From Euryodendron excelsum (taxonomy: Eukaryota; Streptophyta; Magnoliopsida; Ericales; Pentaphylacaceae): DNA of 64,000 nucleotides. The position numbers were made by a program, and so were the translations under genes. The notes beneath the pieces were generated by a model that worked only from the letters and a program-made list of their open reading frames with translations, was not told where the DNA came from and did not search any database. The DNA lies in contig CM065378.1 of the NCBI GenBank assembly GCA_033060915.1, positions 14,331,501 to 14,395,500 of the forward strand, read 5' to 3'. Shown here in pieces: positions 25,380 through 37,457 of the stretch. The first letter of the stretch is position 1. Each line of letters starts with the position of its first letter.

Positions 25380-25562
25380 GAGTAATGTTATATAATTAGA
25401 AAATTCATACAGAATTTATTACTAGAATGATGTGGTTAAATTGTGGGTCTATCACTTTAAAATAAATAACCTACCAAGATGCTTGTTTATTACAAAACTA
25501 TCATTACCATATCATTCTGGTGTAGAATTCTGTACAAAAATTTTAAAATAATAACATTTTTC
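25380..25562. mobile_element. MULE-type MITE (GAGTAATGTTAT family) with 9-bp target duplication
   Basis: A 183-bp AT-rich element bounded by a perfect 9-bp direct repeat ATAGGGAAT at 25371-25379 and 25563-25571. The left terminus GAGTAATGTTAT pairs with the right terminus, which on the other strand reads GAAAAATGTTAT, and the inverted similarity continues for about 40 bp. Nine-base target duplications are typical of Mutator-like transposons. The same termini are found at 63780-63926. Confidence 0.85.
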
Positions 25563-25599
25563 ATAGGGAATTAATGTACAAAATAATGTATTTGCAATG

Positions 25600-25760
25600 A
25601 GAACCTTTCAACTTACTGGGATATCCCAATGGGCGAAATTTTGTTTTCTCCTTAAAAGGTCGCAGGTTGGACTTTGTCATAGACAATAGTATATATTGTA
25701 GTAGATGCTTCCCCACACTTGTAGTGGCTCTTGCCTCACCTGATTAATAGCACCCGTTAC
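25600..25760 (+). mobile_element. Degenerate tRNA-derived SINE
   Basis: An A-box-like TCCCAATGGGC and a B-box-like AGGTCGCAGGTTGGACT about 40 bp later match the internal promoter pattern of plant SINEs. The body continues with GCTCTTGCCTCACCTG. There is no clear A tail or target duplication, so the limits are approximate. Confidence 0.45.
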
Positions 25761-27417
25761 CTACTCAAAAGAGAATATTTCACTTTAAAATAAAACACTT
25801 ATTATGATGACATCAACTTTGAATACCATTACTTGATATTTCGGATCTCCCATTTATACATATATATTTATATTTTATTAAAATTCAATTAGTATGATTT
25901 TTTTTCTATATTTTTACGGATTCATCCCCTTGCTTTGTCCTTAACGTGCCCTTGATGTATATAAACAAATCAATAACATAAAAGAGACGGTAATATAAAA
26001 GAGGCTAGATGAGGATGGGGTAGGATCTGCGATCCATATCCTTTCCATTGCCATCATTACCTGTGGTAGACAAGCTTTATCACCTATTGTAATTTTAAAT
26101 AGAAGTGCTTCTTGTTGTTATACATAAATTGCCTCCCCCTCTCCCTCTCTTTTAAGAGATGAGATTCAAATATTGATATCCCACTTTGTAGTTTCAAAAT
26201 TACCACTACCCTATGCTAAGTGTTACTTACTCATATTATTGCGTAGGAACTTATATTTATTTAGTTGAAATCTTTTATATTGAATTAGAGATTCATTTAA
26301 ATTATTTAAGATGAAAATTTAGTTTGAGAACTCAATTGCAAGTAAACTTTTACAACCTCATGTGATGCGATATAACATAAGAAAGATGTTAGATAAATTA
26401 ATACAATATGCCTTATGAATTTTTTTTTGTAACATTAAACATATATTTTCTAACTAAAGAATCAACCCATTTAACTGGTAAATTATCAGATTAATACTTT
26501 ATAATCTGAATCTTTTCTATATCTGCAAATTTAATTAAAATTTGATGTAGAATAGAAAAAAATGTCTTATTTCCAATCCATAAATTCTCTAAAAGAAGCT
26601 CTAAATAAAAAATGATTCATTCAATAAAAATAATATTTATTTAATTGTTAACTTGATTAGCAAATGGAAGAATGGTGATTTCTCTAATGTAAGAAGAAAA
26701 GAAAAGAGGACTTAAAAAGAGCCCAACTTTACGTGAGACCCAAGTCATCACTGATAATTATGAGACAGCGTGGGGATAAATGATAGTCAAACAAACATTG
26801 GGGGAGGATTTTGATATTTTCCTTAATTATTAAACAAATAAAGAATTCGAGAGGATCATTTCGCGTACACAAAAGTAATCTCAAACAGTCTGTGCGGTCT
26901 CGCGGCCTCGGTTCTTCATTTCGTACTGCCGATTTGGGGATTTTCTCTCTCTAGAATCAGGTCGCCCTTTCTCTCTCTACTAGTCGCAGCGCTCAGTTGG
27001 TAAGCCCTTCCAATCTCAATTCGCTCGAGCGAGAACGAAATAGCTGTCGACGGTTTCTAGGGTTTTTTTTTTTACCTCTTCGTCTGTATTCCTTTTCTAC
27101 GGGTTTCACTCTCGACTCCTTTTTATGTCTTCGCAAAATTTCGAGCTTCAGAGCATCAAGAAAGAAGATATTTGAATTGTTACAAGCTGTTTCTGTGTTT
27201 AATTCTCGTATTTGTTATCAGATCTGTGTTTTATTGGATCTGGTGTGTGGAATTGTGTTCTCTGAATTTAGATTTCTTAAAGAACTATAAAAATTGTTGA
27301 GGTTGATTGGGTAATTGTACGGTTAGGGTTTTATTAGATAAGCAACTTTGGAGGAGTTCTACTTGGGAAGTGGGGTTTTTCATATTTGTTTGGGGGTGTT
27401 AGGTTTTGCAGACATAT

Positions 27418-30400
27418 ATGGCTGCAGGTAGACATGGGGGCTATCGCGAGAACGAATTCAGGGACCGCGAGTCAGATTTTGAAGTTTCAAGGCGAGATTT
27501 TTCGTATTCCAAGGGAGAGTACAATAGAATTAGAAACGGTGATCGTGACTATGCGAGGGGTCGGGTTCGTGACCGAGCAATGAGGGATAGGACTAGGGTT
27601 AGACAGAAGGATATTAAGAAGAGGGATGTAATTAATGGTGGATACCACTCTGTTTCGAGTAGGAGTGATTCAGGTAGCAGTGGCAGCGGTGGTGGTGGTC
27701 CAAGGCGGGGTGGGTTTTCAGTAAGACCCGTGGACCGAGAGCCAGGTGAATTGTCAAGTGAAAGTGGGTCTGACCAAGCTATTGATTCCGAATCACAGGT
27801 TAATCAAATTGAGGCTTCAACTTTAGAGAATGGGACTCAGTCAGCTGTGGAGAGTAAGAAGAGGAAGTTTTCGCCAATAGTTTGGGATAGAGATGATAAG
27901 GAATTCAACAATACATCTAACAGTAGAATTGCCCCAGCCACTGCTACTCTTCCTCCACCGCCACCACTCCCGAAGTCCTTCTGTCAATCACCTAACATTA
28001 TTCCAGATGGGGGTGTAGAAATTTCACCAGCAAGAGATGGTTACCTTCAGTGTTCAGAACCTTCTGAACCTTTGCCAGTGAAGCCTCCTGTGGAGCTTGG
28101 GTTACATGTGCCTGCTGTCTCCGAGTCACCAGTAGATTTATCTTCTTCACCACCCAGGGAGCAGAAATGGGGTAACTATCAGGAGACAGAACAACTAGAA
28201 GATGGTTATTACATTCCGACACGGAATATATCAGCCTCTCGATGGGCAGGTGATGCCAATTCTCCCGCTGATGAAGGTAAAATTTCTGATGATGAAGAAA
28301 TGCCTCAGAGGAGGAAGAAAAGGCGTCTCTCTGAGTCAGTCAAAATGAGGGTACACAGTAAGTCATTAACTCCTGAGACTGGGGAGCTTAAAAAAGAAGG
28401 CTTTGAAGGAACTAGGGCAAGATCATCTGAATCTAATGAAGGAGGTTATCGTGTTAGGTCCTCCAGCAGAGATGACTACACTGCCGATGATTTTGACAAT
28501 AATGATTACATGGAGATAGATGAGGAAAACGAGAAACATGACAGTAGTGTTAGCCATTCAGATACAGATTCTGAGTATGGACACGATTCTCGTGATATAC
28601 CCGAGCCTGTGCTCCCACCACAAAGAACTGTAAATATGCTGCAGGGGTGTAGACGTGTTGACGACTTTGAGAGACTGAACAAAATAGATGAAGGAACTTA
28701 TGGGGTTGTTTACAGAGCCAAAGATAAGAAAACAGGAGAAATTGTTGCACTGAAGAAGGTCAAGATGGAAAAAGAAAGAGAAGGTTTTCCTTTGACCTCT
28801 CTGCGGGAAATAAACATTCTTCTTTCTTTTCATCATCCATCAATTGTCGATGTTAAAGAAGTTGTTGTGGGGAGCAGTCTTGATAGTATCTTTATGGTGA
28901 TGGAATACATGGAACATGATCTTAAGGGATTGATGGAGACAATGAAGCAGCCGTTTAGTCAGAGTGAGGTCAAATGTTTAATGCTTCAGCTATTTGAGGG
29001 TGTTGAGTATCTTCATGATAACTGGGTGCTTCACCGGGATTTGAAGACATCCAATCTGCTTTTAAATAACCGGGGTGAGTTGAAGATCTGTGACTACGGG
29101 TTGGCTCGTCAATATGGCAGCCCATTGAAGCCATATACTCATTTGGTGGTAACTTTGTGGTACAGGTGAGCTGCACCTTATTTGCTCCTCTTTGCTTTTC
29201 TATTTACTATGATGCTTTAGATCATCTTGTTCTTTTATTCGTTGTGTTTTTAATCCTCTGAATTAATTTTGTTTTCCTTTTAGTTTTGTGTGGTTTTGCT
29301 AAATTGGCTTGTGTCTACTCTTATGAGTGACTGCGTGCTTTGGTGTTATGTGAATTTATTGTGTCCAGATGCATTTCATGCATTCAGTGATCTTTCCGAT
29401 TTTGTGGCTTTGCTAAATGCCCGCTCTTCTGATGGATGAGAGCTTTAATACTGCATGTGATGTTACTTTGGTGTTTTGTTAAATTTAGTGTCTAGTTGCA
29501 GTTCATGCATTCAGTGATTCAGCACCATTGTTGTTGTGAAGTTGTTAATGATATGGTGGGTCAGTCACGGTTGCTTTTCTTATAATTGCAATGTTTACTG
29601 ATTCAGAGAGCTTTGCTAACTTTATTTTTTGCTCTTTTATTTATTTATTTATGTATATTTTGGGGTTGGGGTGGGGGGGAAGTGTTCAATAAGACAAACC
29701 ACAGGAGTGAATACTACTGTTCCGTGGTTGATGCTGCACTGTTGCCATTTTCCAATACATTTTTTGTCAACATTTTGATTGTTACGGATCTTGTTCCTGA
29801 ATCCTCAATGCTTAAGCTACCTGGTGTCATACGTCATGTTAAACTTTTTGGAATAGCTAATTTACTCAAATCCATATGTTATCGTAATCTGATCTGTTAT
29901 TTGTAGACGTAATTATGTGTTTTTTCTTCTTGGGAGACAGATCGAGAAGTTAATATATTTATTTTATAGGGCGCCTGAGCTTTTGTTGGGAGCAAAGCAG
30001 TATTCTACAGCAATTGACTTGTGGTCATTGGGCTGTATAATGGCTGAACTGTTATCAAAGGAACCATTGTTTAATGGGAAAACGGAGGTTGATCAGCTTG
30101 ACAAGGTAAAATTAGTTAATGACTTCGTCTTGCCCTTGGTGACTACTGGGGCTACTGTACAAGTTCTGACCTTGTGTTTAGCTTATGGGCTAATTAGTTT
30201 ATCTTGGACTTCTTATGACTGCAGATTTTCAGAACCCTTGGCATGCCAAATGAGACTATTTGGCCTGGGTTTTCCAAACTTCCTGGAGTTAAGGTGAACT
30301 TTGTCAAGCATCAGTAAGTATCTATTTTCCATATTCAATGCTCAGCCTGGTTGATTGCAACATTCATGTAATCTTATTTCTGCCACTGTTTTCCCAGGCT

Positions 30401-31041
30401 TCCTGCTTTGGGTGATTCTGGTCTGGTTTTCTGGCCTCAATTGGTGACAGTTTCAGTTACACAACAAATAATTCATGTGTCTATTAACCAGTGATGTATT
30501 CGTTTCAGGTATAACCTATTGCGTAGGAAATTTCCAGCTACATCTTTCACTGGATCTCCAGTTCTCTCTGACGCTGGGTTTGACTTGTTGAACAAACTTC
30601 TAACTTATGACCCTGAGAAGGTAATATATCACCAACACCTAGATTATTCATGCTCCATATGAAATTTACTTTTGCACTACTTTCTTTTTGGCTTGTTTCC
30701 CTCAGTAAAGCTAATTGTAAAGATCTGTGGTAAATGTTACAGCGAATAACAGCTGAAGATGCACTTAAGCATGAGTGGTTTCGTGAAGTTCCTCTTCCCA
30801 AGTCTAAAGAGTTCATGCCTACTTTTCCAGCTCAACATGCGCAGGACAGGTGCATTAATATAAAAAAGAGATGACTAGCCAAAGTTGTTTATCTGTTTAT
30901 TTGCATTCATTTAAATGAATTTTCTATTCATGTGATTTCAGGCGATTGCGAAGGATAATGAAGAGTCCAGATCCTTTGGAGGAGCAGCGTAGGAAGGAGT
31001 TGCAGCAAGGGGAATTAGGGACTGGTGGTTTGTTTGGCTGA
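27418..31041 (+). CDS. CDKG2: Cyclin-dependent kinase G2-like (PLTSLRE kinase, CDK11/CDK10 relative)
   Basis: Nuclear Ser/Thr kinase expected to pair with an L-type cyclin and to act in splicing control and flowering or meiosis, as known for plant CDKG. Six exons give 763 residues: 27418-29165, 29970-30105, 30225-30313, 30509-30620, 30743-30849, 30942-31041. The ATG at 27418 ([13 protein letters not shown]) is the first in frame. Residues 1-410 are disordered: RD/RE-rich, Gly- and Ser-rich, a PPPPPLP run, and basic RRKKRRLS and KKRKFS motifs that look like nuclear localisation signals. The kinase domain starts near residue 418 with DEGTYGVVY, then VALKK (446-447), PLTSLRE (458-464, the CDKG hallmark), HRD (539-541) and KTSNLL. 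The metal-binding motif is DYG (559-561), not the usual [21 protein letters not shown] and the C-terminal KHEWF follow. No disabling change was seen. Confidence 0.95.
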
Positions 31042-32203
31042 GAGAAATGAGGGCGTCTCTGGAGGCCTTTGATCTCGATTTTAGGTTTTCCTAAGGTTCT
31101 TGCAATTTGACATGGTTGAGCATTGAGGTGAGAGCCATGCATTCAAAGGAGGCTGCAAACATTGTTTGTGAAATGATCATTCATGCTGTTTTTTAGCAGG
31201 CAGCAGTGAGGACCTGTGTGCAGTGACATAATTCTTTTGCCTGTCATGCTATCAGATCCGTAGCGGGTTGACTTTGTTTCTCTAGCTTTGGCCTTTATAT
31301 AAAAATGCATCTCTGACACTACTCGCATTGCAAGGTGTGGCAAAATGGTCTTCCTTTTAAGAAGTTTCACTTGAAACTTGTGTAACATATTTTCGTTGTA
31401 CCTTGTAAAATTCTCTTAGAAATTTGAAATTTGGTTTTGAAATACCAGAACAGTCTGGATTTACTACCTACTATCTGTTCTATGCTTTTTGATCATCGTA
31501 TTGTGTTTGCAAGAGACGGTTGGTGTAAAACGACGAGGGCGTTCTTAGCTTTTCATTGACAAAGAATTTGACTGAAACTATTCCTCATTGAAGGTAATAA
31601 TTAAATCTGACATATGTGTAATGTAACCGAGGCTAAGGATTTTGCTTTCCATCCTTGTGGAATATCTCCCTATTGCAAAAGATATCCTAGGTGCATGCTT
31701 TGAAATATAGTATTGTGGGTTTAACCTTTGTTTTGCTTGGATAAATTATCTCACAACATACTTCTCATACAAGATCATGGCACTGTTGAGGAGCAAGTGA
31801 ACCTGTATGTGTTCATCTCATCTGCTTGGTTCTGTCATGGGTAGCCATTTGTCATTAGAAGAGTGACACAGTCTTTGTATTCAGATTGATTAGAAGATAG
31901 TGATAATTCTTTAGGAGATAGAGCTGACTTCTCTCTCTTTATCTGACAAAATCAATCAATAAATCAATCAATGTGTGATGCAGAATCTGTGCAAGGCTCC
32001 ATATGGAGTTTTTGCGATTACATGCAACCTTAAAATTTTGATCTTCAATGTGTTTACTCGATAGCGTGGTAATGTTTTTAAACATAAATGGCTTTATTTT
32101 GGGGGTTGTTTGGAAATGCCGGAAATGGAATTGCTTTGTTGTCTTTTACATGGCATGTTGAGGTGCAAATCTTTCATCATGAATGGAGCCCAGCCAGTAA
32201 AGC

Positions 32204-32480
32204 TAATTTCCAAGGTCATGCCCTAGACAAGAGTATTGAAAATAGCATTGGCTTTCTTATTGGTTCAATAAAATATGTGCATTTGTGTATTTGTTGCCAT
32301 TTTCTAAGATGGCCATTCAAGATGATGGATTTTTAAAGATACAATAAATGACTATCAATCCTGGATGACGAAATATAATTTTTTCTGGTGAACTTGCAAA
32401 TTTGAGTACATTAAGGAGTTGGTTATTCACATATAATGAACATATGCTCAGAGTTAACAACAAAAACAAAAAATAGAACA
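32204..32480 (+). mobile_element. Retroposon-like repeat, copy 1 (pair with 40010)
   Basis: About 270 bp, roughly 90 percent identical by eye to 40010-40285 in the same orientation. It begins at TAATTTCCAAGGTCATGCCC and ends in an A-rich tail (AACAAAAACAAAAAATAG). Shared sequence with a shared 5' end and an A tail indicates copying through RNA. No Pol III boxes or coding domain were recognised. Confidence 0.75.
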
Positions 32481-33554
32481 CCCCATTGAACATGCAGGTG
32501 TATGGAGCATTCATAACCTTTCTATGAAATTGTGAATAAGTCTCTGCATTTTTTAGTGTACGAAGGTTGTAGTTCAGCTACGCTCATCTTGTTTCTTGAG
32601 TTATGTGGCTTGGCCCATGTGAAGCTTCAATTGTTCTAAATTAAGCATATAAACTGATCAAATGGAAGCCCTCGAGCGAACCTTTTTGGGTTTTGGTTTT
32701 AGTGGTTTTCTCCTGATTGTTACAACTGTCATAATGCTCACCATTTTTTTGGATGTCTGCTTTGTCAGCATGATTCTTGTTAATTGAGAATTTTCGTATA
32801 AATGATCTCCTTTATGTATATTTCCTTGCTGTCAAATTGGTCTTTTTGGAAAAGCTTGTGTTATCTATTGAACCAATGGGTAAAATATGCTGGCCCCTTA
32901 AATATGCGTGGGAAGTACAAAAGATTAGCTATTAGCTCTGCCACCCCTCTTTTTTTTTTTCCCTTCCTTTTTCTCTTGTTCTCCCTGTTTTGTATTATGC
33001 TGTGCAAATTGTGGGTTTTAATAGCTCCAGAATTTTTATGACATTTGTCTGCGAATGTCACTGCAGTATCAAAGCAAGCAGGTTGAGAGGCTACCAATAC
33101 AAACTGGAATATATAGAATTTCCAATTATGTTTTCCACTCTTCGGAAATTGATTTTGTCCCTTCAAGCTCAATAGAGGTACCTTATCAACCCTTGTGTCT
33201 TGTGTATAATTGCCAACCTTTGTATCTTGTGTATAATTGTCATGGACGATTTATTCATTTTTTCATTGCTAGATCTAGTTTTATTCTTGTGCTTGTCATT
33301 TTCTGTGGTTTAAAATTAATGTTTATGATGCAGCTTTTTTCTTCTTGTTATCAGTAAATTCCGTTCTTGATTGTATGCCTTTGGTATTGCACTATTGTTC
33401 TGGAAAGCTTTTTATAATTTGATGTTCCTGATGGTTAGGTGTTGATGTTACTCAATTTGGTTTTGTCATTGATAGAAGGGAGCAGAATACACCAGTTAAA
33501 TATTGTTCAGAATCAATTCTGTATTGAGGGGTGACAAAGTAGCTTTTGAGGATG

Positions 33555-33781
33555 AGGGCCCGTTTGGTACCAGCTTTTCACCTAGTTTTTTTTTTAAGCT
33601 TATAAGCAAAAAAGTCAGGTTTTTTTTAGCTTTTTTGCTTTTCTGTTTTTGCTTTTTTGCTTATCTTTAGTTAAAGTGAATCCAGAAAAATAAAAAAGCC
33701 AAAAAAACTTATGACTTTTTTTTTTTTTTTTTTTGTAAGCTTAAAAAGAACTTGGCAAAAAAACTGTACCAAAAGGGCCCT
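33555..33781. mobile_element. hAT-like MITE with 16-bp terminal inverted repeats
   Basis: A 227-bp element whose left end AGGGCCCGTTTGGTAC is the inverse of the right end GTACCAAAAGGGCCCT with one mismatch. The inside is T- and A-rich and nearly self-complementary (GCTTTTTTGCTT on one side, AAGCTTAAAAAG on the other), so it can fold into a long hairpin. Such termini are common among plant hAT-type MITEs. I could not find a clean 8-bp target duplication. Confidence 0.75.
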
Positions 33782-35234
33782 AAGAATATATCTTTTTAAA
33801 GCAATAATATGACTTCTGTTTGGTGCTATGTCTGATATAATAGCTTTCTTCCTTTATAAGTTGACTTGGTCATTACCAGTTCATAGTGGTTTATGATTTG
33901 TAGTTATCATGGAACAGTGAGGTATGTATTTTCTATCATTTCATGCAGTTCTTCATAATAACGGAAGCGGTGGAAATTGCCTTAGCTGCAATTGTTTAGA
34001 ATGTGTACCTTAATTACATCGTAGCATGTTTAGAATGTTTAGAATGTCTTTCGAATCCATGCTTTGGTCTGAGGAGCCCCAAATTTTATATTGACGGCTA
34101 TGATGAAAGGCTCTCTCTTATGCATACCTTGGATCTTCCTTTGATCTTTTGGACCTTCTTATTTGGTTTAAAACTTTGAATACCAATATTTTTAATGTGT
34201 CACGTGGGATATTAGTCCATGTACATTATGTATTTCTAAAATCGGATATATATATATTATCTGATTGTGCAGGTGTGAGTTGTTGGAATAATAATCTGTA
34301 TCCTATTGATCTTGATGTTCAAATGTCTTCTCTATGCTTTTACTCACATAATACTAATATTTATTCTCTGTATGTAGAAGATACTAATATTTATTTTTAT
34401 GTAAAAGATGTTCCTATTAGTTTGGTGGCTACTGAACGCTTTCTATGTAAATACCGATTCGTCAGTTGCATGAACCACAGATGGGTTGTGGCTCTGAGAA
34501 ATACCTTCTGAGCCATGAAGGTGCCTATTTCTTTTGAATAACTGTGAAGACGAGACATTAAAAAGTGCTTGAGAAAGAAATTGTATATGAGATAAAAATC
34601 TGAGGTATGGTTCTGTTTTCTGGAATTGTATTCTGAAAATGAGTTGTTAGTCTAGTGTCTCTGTGGTTATCATGCTGTACTGTTGAATTATGTAGAGAAG
34701 ACTTACTGTTACTTATTGGTAGCACAACACTACTCATAATTTAGCATTGTACCTACTTTGGCTCTTTGGAGATAAGGTTATTTTAGGTGGGAAAACCCTC
34801 ATCGCACTCATTTTGCATAGGGTGTAGGGGTTGGGGTCATGAGCAGACTGCAGCTAATATTGGCTTCAATTCTTCGGTTTTGGTTCTGTTCTGTATTTTG
34901 ATGGGTTACTGAAGACGTTGGTTTTACAAAATAAAAGCAAATGATTGAAGCTCAATGGTTCAATATGGAGGTCCCTTAGAGAGTGGGATAAAAGTGGACT
35001 GGAGTAATTGTAATTCAATACATCTTATGCGTTATCGGAGTTATTGTGTTTGTGATTTTGATTCACGCTGATTCAGCATGATGAGAAAATGAGATACTTG
35101 TATGTGTGTCTGCATGGACTTGATGCGTACTTGGTAGAATGGATTCTCAATTTATTTGTGCTTCTCACTGATTTGGTTATTGGCTTACCATCGCTCTTGA
35201 TTCTGCATCAATGTTTTATCGTTTTGACTATCGT

Positions 35235-35345
35235 CGCTCAAGCTGTTAGCTCGAGTGGTGTCTCCTGACCACCTCATAGGGAAGAGGTGCAGGGTTGAAT
35301 TCCCAGTTGTGACATGGAGTTGTTTCTTACTTTACGAAAAATAAA
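35235..35345 (+). mobile_element. Short tRNA-derived SINE
   Basis: GCTGTTAGCTCGAGTGGTGT contains an A-box-like TAGCTCGAGTGG. GCAGGGTTGAATTCC about 40 bp later is B-box-like, and an A-rich end (ACGAAAAATAAAATAAT) follows. The head resembles that of the SINE at 13473. The acceptor stem cannot pair, so it is not a working tRNA gene. Confidence 0.6.
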
Positions 35346-37457
35346 ATAATATACTACAATATTAAATATAAAATTAAACAATTAAATGATAAAAATGGAG
35401 TGAATGCTGGCAGTCACGTCTTTTAAGGTTGCCTTTTAATGTTTCAGTAGCTGACATTGCAAGGATGAATATGATATTGCTCTTCTAGTTTGGTAACACG
35501 ATGGATGGGATCTTGCCCCCCAACCCAAAAAAAACCCAAATAAGGTGTTTCCACGTGTGACTATTTAACTGTTTTCGTGTTTAGATTCTTGAGCAATTCG
35601 TGTGACTATTCAACTGTTTTCCTGTTCTTGAGCAATTCTGATATTTTAAGTTGAGAATGGAAACACTTATATTCTTTCTAAATGGACTTGTTGCCGTTTT
35701 TGTATTGTGAAAATGGATAATTGTTTCTTATATTTATTGACATAGTTGCGGCTGGTACTTGCAAGTTGCAATAAAATGGTGGGTCTGCAAAAATGGTTGT
35801 GATCTGTGTTTAGTTGCTCTATTATCTGAATGGTGTATAGATTCGCCCGAATTTTCTTTTGGAGTCATTTTGTTTGAAGTTGGGTTTGGGATTGGTTATG
35901 ATTGTCCTCTCATATTTGGTATATAACTGGATTATAGGCAATGCCCAAGGAGGAACTATTTGGAGAGGGGAAAAACATGAAGCATCGGGATTGAATGCAT
36001 ATAACCCATAGTCAGGACTGAGATTCAGTGGGAAGATGCAGTTAGAAAACGAATTGCTTGTAATTTTGTTCTGATATTGCCAAATGGCAGATACTGAATC
36101 TACATATGAGCTTCTCTATGGGTTTGCCTAGTCATATTTTGCTGTGTGGTTGGCCTATTTTGTGGTGATATATTACATTTAGATGATGGTTGTAGAAAGA
36201 CGACATCAATGTAATGGCTTTAAGCCTGCCATGGGAACACTTGGATGCTGTAGCTTTTTGTGAACTGAGGTTGAGCCAGCAGCTGATAATGGCTGGCCTT
36301 CATCGTTGAATGGTTTTTGAGTTTCAGATTGCTGGTTGTTTGGATTGGGGGAGTAAAATATCAATAAAGAGATGAAAATTTTTTTGAGTGGGGAAATTTA
36401 GTTTGAAGTAAATTAATTTTATTGCTTGCAAGTATCTTGGTTGCAACTCCTTTTAATGGTCCTTTTGTTTTATTTTGTCATTTTCAGTGTTGGGATATTA
36501 TTATATGTATTTCTCAGGAATTATGCCTGGATCAAGCCAGCGTCTAGTTACAATGACATCGTATGTGAATTTGATCAAGCCAGTGTCTAGTTAGAATGAC
36601 AACTTCATTCGATTTGATGCAAATTTAATCATACCCGAATCGTATGTATATACACTTTGATTTGCCTTTTGAAAATGGGACAATTGTTTCTAAAGTTCTC
36701 AAAATCCGAATGCATGAGAAAAGAACTGACATGAAAACAATTGCATTTTCAGACTTGCCCATTGTTTCTGTTTTAGAAAACAAGAAAAGGGTAAACAGAG
36801 AATAGAAACTAGAATAATGGAAATGACATTCATTCGCTAGTTACCTGTTTGACATTCATTTTATTTTCTGCTCTGGCAACCCCACCGAATCAAAAAGGAA
36901 GAGGGGCATGTTATTGTAGGAATCAATAATTGGTTATGTTCGAGTTGCACATATTTGTAAAGCGAAAATAGAGCACAATATGACGCAAATCAAACGCTAT
37001 ACATCAAGAAGTTATACACAGATCACACGCTATGCATCAACCAATAACCCATGTCCAAGCTCTCTCTCTCTCCTTCCTTTTGTTCATTAGAGCTTTATAC
37101 ATAGACATCAGGAGAAACCAAGTAGTCGAACCATTTCTCTTAGTTCAGTCAGAGCAGCATTTCACAAGGGCACTACACCGACCCAAACTGCCTTCTTGAT
37201 GTAAAAAAGGCGAGCATCTTTTACTATGGTCGTTACGAGAGTGACCAAAAGGTGGAAATGGAGACCCTATTCTTTATTTTTTTTTTCCCCGGCAACGATG
37301 GGGGCAGTGACGACCTGATTAGCAATGATCTCACTCAAAGGTCTCACTCTCAAGCCATGAACATTACATGGAAGTAGCAATGGGTGACTCACCCTCACCT
37401 TGTAAGCTGGGTCTGATCTGTGTTGAGGTAGATTTGAGATTTGAATGAGTCAGTCAG

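Larger units (their letters stand above)
24744..27417. other. Intergenic between the remorin and CDKG2-like genes
   Basis: No coding gene is seen. It holds the remorin 3'UTR, a MITE with a perfect 9-bp target duplication (25380-25562), a SINE-like head (25600-25760) and plain AT-rich sequence from about 25800 to 26850. About 26870-27417 is the likely CDKG2 promoter and 5' leader: a CG-rich start near 26890, CT-rich patches near 26945 and 26970, and GGTTTTGCAG at 27402-27411, which could be a 5'UTR intron acceptor seven bases before the ATG. Confidence 0.6.
31042..37457. other. 6.4-kb convergent gap between the CDKG2-like and DUF3537 genes
   Basis: No protein gene can be supported. It contains the CDKG2 3'UTR, a poly-A-tailed retroposon (32204-32480), a MITE (33555-33781), a SINE (35235-35345) and a short tandem duplication (copies at 36530 and 36573, period 43). 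An exon-like segment at about 33066-33178 is flanked by TGCAG and GTACC and is open in one frame, but its product is not recognisable. The open frame at 34149-34511 has no ATG start and no recognisable domain. About 37050-37457 is the DUF3537 3'UTR side. Confidence 0.5.

Noticed and set aside
34149..34511. 120-codon open frame on the plus strand in the CDKG2-DUF3537 gap
   Set aside because: It has no ATG start and no recognisable family, and neighbouring sequence lacks matching exons.
35235..35310. tRNA-like gene
   Set aside because: Same reasoning: internal promoter words only, with no cloverleaf that closes.
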